A DNA stretch of 64,000 nt. Origin: Akebia trifoliata. Its lineage: Eukaryota > Streptophyta > Magnoliopsida > Ranunculales > Lardizabalaceae. Both the position numbers and the translations under genes were made by a program. The notes beneath the pieces are model-generated. The model made no database searches and was not told the origin of the DNA. It saw only the letters and a program-made list of their open reading frames with translations. The stretch covers positions 23,427,996 through 23,491,995 of the forward strand of contig CM030719.1 in the NCBI GenBank assembly GCA_017979445.1, read 5' to 3'. Below, piece after piece: positions 60,338-64,000 of this stretch; position 1 is the stretch's first letter, and the number at the start of each line of letters is the position of its first letter.

Positions 60338-60878
60338 TGTCACGACTGTGTTCTTTCGAAGCAAGGTTGTGCGACGCAAGGGGTGCTAATCCACAAGTAA
60401 GCCTGTAAAAAATGATCGTACACCACAAACGTAGCTAGCAAACAAATAAACGAGGCAACACGAGACAAAGTCTGGAGACAACTTTGTTGATATAATATTG
60501 AGATTACACGGTGTAACACGTAACAAAAGCAATAGGTGTGTTATAAACAACAGATGATCCTTTGACACGCAGGACTCCACGTAGCTTGGCTCGATGGCTT
60601 CAATCAACGTGGGTGTAGGTCGGGGATTGGGAAACACTAGACACCCTTCCTATAAGGATGTTAATATTCCTTTCCTAGGCTTCCAGAAGGAAACATCAAA
60701 AGTAGAGGCCAGTCATACTCCCTTTATTACAAAAATGCTACTAAGCTAACAGATATGCCCTGGCACGGGACAGATATGGCTTCATATTGAGCCTTACATA
60801 GTATTACATGAGTGCTCCCAGGTGACTCCAGGGCAAGCTTGCACCTAACTCTAGATGACAGAATTTATGGCTGTGACA
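60338..60878 (-). mobile_element. 3' LTR of the gypsy element
   Basis: On the plus strand it begins TGTCACGACTGTG and ends GGCTGTGACA, so the six terminal bases TGTCAC/GTGACA are perfectly inverted. The polypurine tract GGTGGGGGAG lies just inside at 60880-60892 (minus strand), which sets the element's orientation. The start matches the other LTR at 63757 with about ten differences in the first 95 bp, nearly all transitions. Confidence 0.9.
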
Positions 60879-63756
60879 AACTCCCCCACCAATTTTGCAG
60901 ACGTCCTCGTCGCATTGCCCTGACAAACTCTTCAATCTTCTGCTTGAAAGGTTGTTGGTTATCTGCACTCTCTTGTGTAGCTTCACATTCTGACATGTTC
61001 TTCTGTGTGACGAAGTACTCCACGTGCTGCTGCTGCTGTTGCTGGATTGAACTGTTGCTGAATTGACGCCTTCGAGAACTTTGTTGACAACACGTTCTGA
61101 ATGAATAACTGAATGAGAAAATGTACGTGTTGGAATACTGCATGCGGGATCTCCTGGATCTGCATGGTACGGCTTGAGACTTTTTGCATAGATGATAGAG
61201 TGAATGCTGCATAACCTGTACGGTAACCAGAGTTTAACAAACCTGTACGTCATTGGACTATGTCTCCTCTAGTCTGAAACGATAGTGTGAGAAGTTAAAC
61301 ACTGTTGGCCTGTGATAATTTCAAAAGGACTCTTGTTGAAAGAAGAACTATTCTAAAGGTTGAAATTGAACAAATTCGCCCAATTCTCATGGTCAACATT
61401 GGCAAGATATTTGAAATACTCCAACACGGAATTAAATATCTCCGTTGGCCAATCTGCTTGAAGATGTCCACTTGTTGGAAAGTCAAGCTGAAACTCAAGT
61501 ACTCTGCACGGTTCATCCCATAACTCCCCTGTGACTTTTGAATCTCTGTCTCTGACAATGCTTTTAGTGTTAACACTCTGACGAAGTAACTGAGGGGCTT
61601 CATCTACAATTGGAACTTGACAGTAACCTGATCTCAAATCCAATCGAAGAGTACTTGGTCGTCCCAAGTTTATCAAATAAGCTAGCTATCTATTGGATAG
61701 GATACCTGTTCTTGATGGTGATCTTCTTCGTTGCTCGATAATCGGCACAACGTCGCAAAACCCATACTTCTTCTGTTGCTTGCACAACTCAGTTAGTCTT
61801 AGAGGATTCATCCTGAAAGACCTCTTTAGAAGAGGTGTAATACCAAGTAACAGTTCATTTTGATGATTTATCGACTTACGTGGCTATAGTGTCTTCGGAA
61901 GCTCATTCGCTATCACGTCATCAACTTCTGTTAATACCCGTGTAACCTGTGTAGGAGTTGAACTATGGTCCTGTTCTTCAAGTTCAACTTTGAAGATAGC
62001 AATGTACGGTTGCTCACTTTTCTTTAACCATTTCTTCAGCTGAAGGACTGCAATCAACTTTCCCTTTTCCTTGTCTGTGGAAACGGAAATAAAGCTTGGA
62101 CATTCACCTTAACATGCCCAATGTGTTGGCAAATGACATCGGTACAACAATGTTCTGTCACAAGAAATCCATCCCAATGACAACTCTAAAGTTATCGAGA
62201 GGAACTGCGAGTAAATCAAGCTTACCCTTCCATGTACGTATCTTGAGGGACACTGACTTAGTCGAACCTTGGATAGGAGTGACTTGGGAGTTTACAGCTT
62301 TTATGCGGCTTGAACCCTTATCAAGCCAGATATTGAGGCGCTTCACCTCTGTATGAGTAATGAAGTTGTGCGTAGCTCCTGTATCAACCATTGCCTAAGT
62401 GGTCTTGCCACCAACTTCAATATCAACATACATAAGACCCTTCTTTTGACGGCTTTCCTGAATCTCAAATGTCTATTTCATTGCATTCAATAGATGCATG
62501 GCTCCCATGTGAGGAGAATTTTCATTATCTCGCTCACTAGTACTCTAGTGACTAAGGTTACTCTGGGAGGCTAATAGTACAATCAATTTGGCTCACTATG
62601 GGCACTTAAATGTCTTGTGCAGCCCACCGCACAAAATGCATACATACTTGTGACAACGCTTGACTGGCGAGCTTCTACTATGTGAAGGGGAGGAATTCCA
62701 TGAGGATCCCTGACTAGAACTATGTCTATACCCTCCATTCTTAACATTCAAAGACTTCTTTGTGTACTCATGTTGCTGCAAGTACCCCTTCGATAAAGAA
62801 TATATACTCTACTGGCTCCCTTCCGCGGAAGTATAATTAGTCAACCGCTCGACTGCTGTAATGGTAGATACGAGATCTTGCACACGTTGCCTTTGGAACT
62901 CTGTTTGAACCCAAGGCTTGAACCCTTCTTAAAATGAGAACAACTTGTCATTCTCTAACATGTCACAGATATCAAGCATCAAGGCGGAAAATTACTTGAC
63001 GTAATCGTGAACTGTACATATCTGTTGGAGTTGCCTCAACTTTTTGTAGGTAATGAACTTCATATTCTCTGGTAGAAACTGGTGCTTCAACTCCTTTTTG
63101 AGATCTTCCCATGTATCGATGGAACATTGGCCACTTTCCATATCGGTGTACTTTATTCACAACCATAATTTGATGTCACCAGCAAAATACATTAAAGCAG
63201 TTGTTACTTATACCTTTTCTGAATCCGGATGTGCTACACTGAAGTACTGCTCCATATCGAACAGGAAATTCTCGAGCTCTTTCGCATCGCGAACACCATT
63301 GAAGATGCGTGGCTCGAGGACTCGCAAACACGAGGGAGAAGCATCACTACTGGTAGGCCGTTCATTACCGACGACTCTAACCAGGAGACCTACCTTCATA
63401 GTGAGCTCCATAATCTGTTCCTAAAACTTGGCTAAGGATCCTCGGGTATCTTCTTCAAGGTCAACTACTCTAACTCTAAAGATTACGGATTCTTCTTCCA
63501 ACGTGTTCTAACGACCATTTAATTGCGCAATACCATCAACAAAACCAGATAGCATGACCATCTTATCTTCTAGTATCTCAATGCGTTTCTTGTTTGTACG
63601 TGGTGGTAGTGTTTGAAGAAGGTTGGTCCACAGTACTTTTCTATCCTCTTGCCATTGTTCGCATGAACTAAATGGAAACTGGGGGAAAAGCTTGGCGTTA
63701 AAACCAACTTGGTATGGCTATCAACTATCTTCTAACAACTGAGCTCTGATACCAAT
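60879..63756 (-). pseudogene. Internally deleted Ty3/gypsy gag-pol
   Basis: Reading leftwards from 63756: primer-binding site TTGGTATCAGAGCTC (63755-63741); gag (RIFNGVRDAKELENFLFDME at about 63320); a C-x2-C-x3-H-x4-C zinc knuckle at 62604-62640; retropepsin with VDTGATHNFI at about 62370; the start of reverse transcriptase with LDLRSGYCQ at about 61630; then at once integrase (DRDSKVTGEL near 61550, ADWPTE, and FNKSPFEI near 61330). The catalytic heart of reverse transcriptase, RNase H and the integrase N-terminus are missing, joined at about 61600. Many stops and frame changes are present. The internal region is 2.9 kb instead of a usual 4-5 kb or more, so the element could move only with help, if at all. 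Confidence 0.88.
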
Positions 63757-64000
63757 TGTCAAGGCCATGCTCTTTCGAAGCAAGGTCATGCGACGCAAAG
63801 GGTGCTAATCCACAAGCAAACCTGTAAAAAATGATCGTACACCACAAAGCCCGGAAACAACTTTGTTGATATAATATTGAGATTACACGGTGTAACACGT
63901 AAAAAAAGCAATAAGTGTGTTATAAGCAATATATGATCCTATGACACACGAGACTCACGTAGCTTGGCTCGAGGGCTTCAGTCAATATGGGTATAGGCCG
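63757..64000 (-). mobile_element. 5' LTR of the gypsy element, cut by the window edge
   Basis: Begins TGTCAAGGCCATGCTCTTTC and matches 60338 onwards, next to the primer-binding site. It lacks about 38 bp present in the other LTR after GTACACCACAAA (around 63848). The rest lies outside the window, so the target duplication cannot be checked. Confidence 0.88.

Noticed and set aside
60804..61253. 149-codon open frame on the minus strand
   Set aside because: It spans the LTR, polypurine tract and 3' end of the gypsy element and matches no gag or pol domain; chance opening.

Overview
The window is nuclear DNA of a flowering plant, most likely a eudicot. The genes are spliced at GT/AG sites, the introns and spacers are AT-rich and long, and plant-type repeats fill most of the space. 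I cannot name the species. The 100 N at 53406-53505 mark a scaffold gap.

Layout. (1) 1-4277: no gene; small inverted-repeat elements. (2) 4278-10090, minus: a complete four-exon cyanase gene (164 aa, catalytic Arg92, Glu95 and Ser118 present) with a 4.3 kb second intron. A MITE sits about 50 bp upstream of its ATG, and its 5' region is duplicated at about 11.98-12.2 kb. (3) 10.5-26.5 kb: gene desert with at least two families of foldback elements, a minisatellite, hAT-type elements with target-site duplications, and LINE remnants. (4) 26681-32632, plus: a complete four-exon NRT1/PTR (NPF5-type) transporter of 602 aa. (5) 33989-60337: three copies of a minus-strand BARD1-type gene (RING + extended PHD + two BRCT). 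Copy B (33989-39296) and copy C (57579-60337) are pseudogenes. Copy A (43270-51306) is complete from RING to the first BRCT but has lost the splice acceptor of its last exon. Fragments of the NPF 3' end lie beside copy C (53506-54291 and 56139-56190), so the NPF-BARD1 tail-to-tail pair was duplicated as a block. (6) Between and inside these copies lie a DUF1985-type fragment and a decayed chromovirus (39.7-42.6 kb), a solo LTR, SINEs, a TRIM-like element, hAT elements and a LINE 3' end. (7) 60338-64000: a Ty3/gypsy element on the minus strand inserted in an exon of copy C. It is internally deleted, so that reverse transcriptase is joined to integrase.

Functionally the window holds two apparently working genes: cyanase (cyanate detoxification with bicarbonate) and an NPF transporter. 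A third, the BARD1 homologue (DNA repair and meristem regulation in plants), is damaged in every copy seen here. No shared pathway or operon-like logic links them. The main interest is the evolutionary record: three comparable copies of one block give filled and empty sites for several insertions, which fixes element boundaries without a database.
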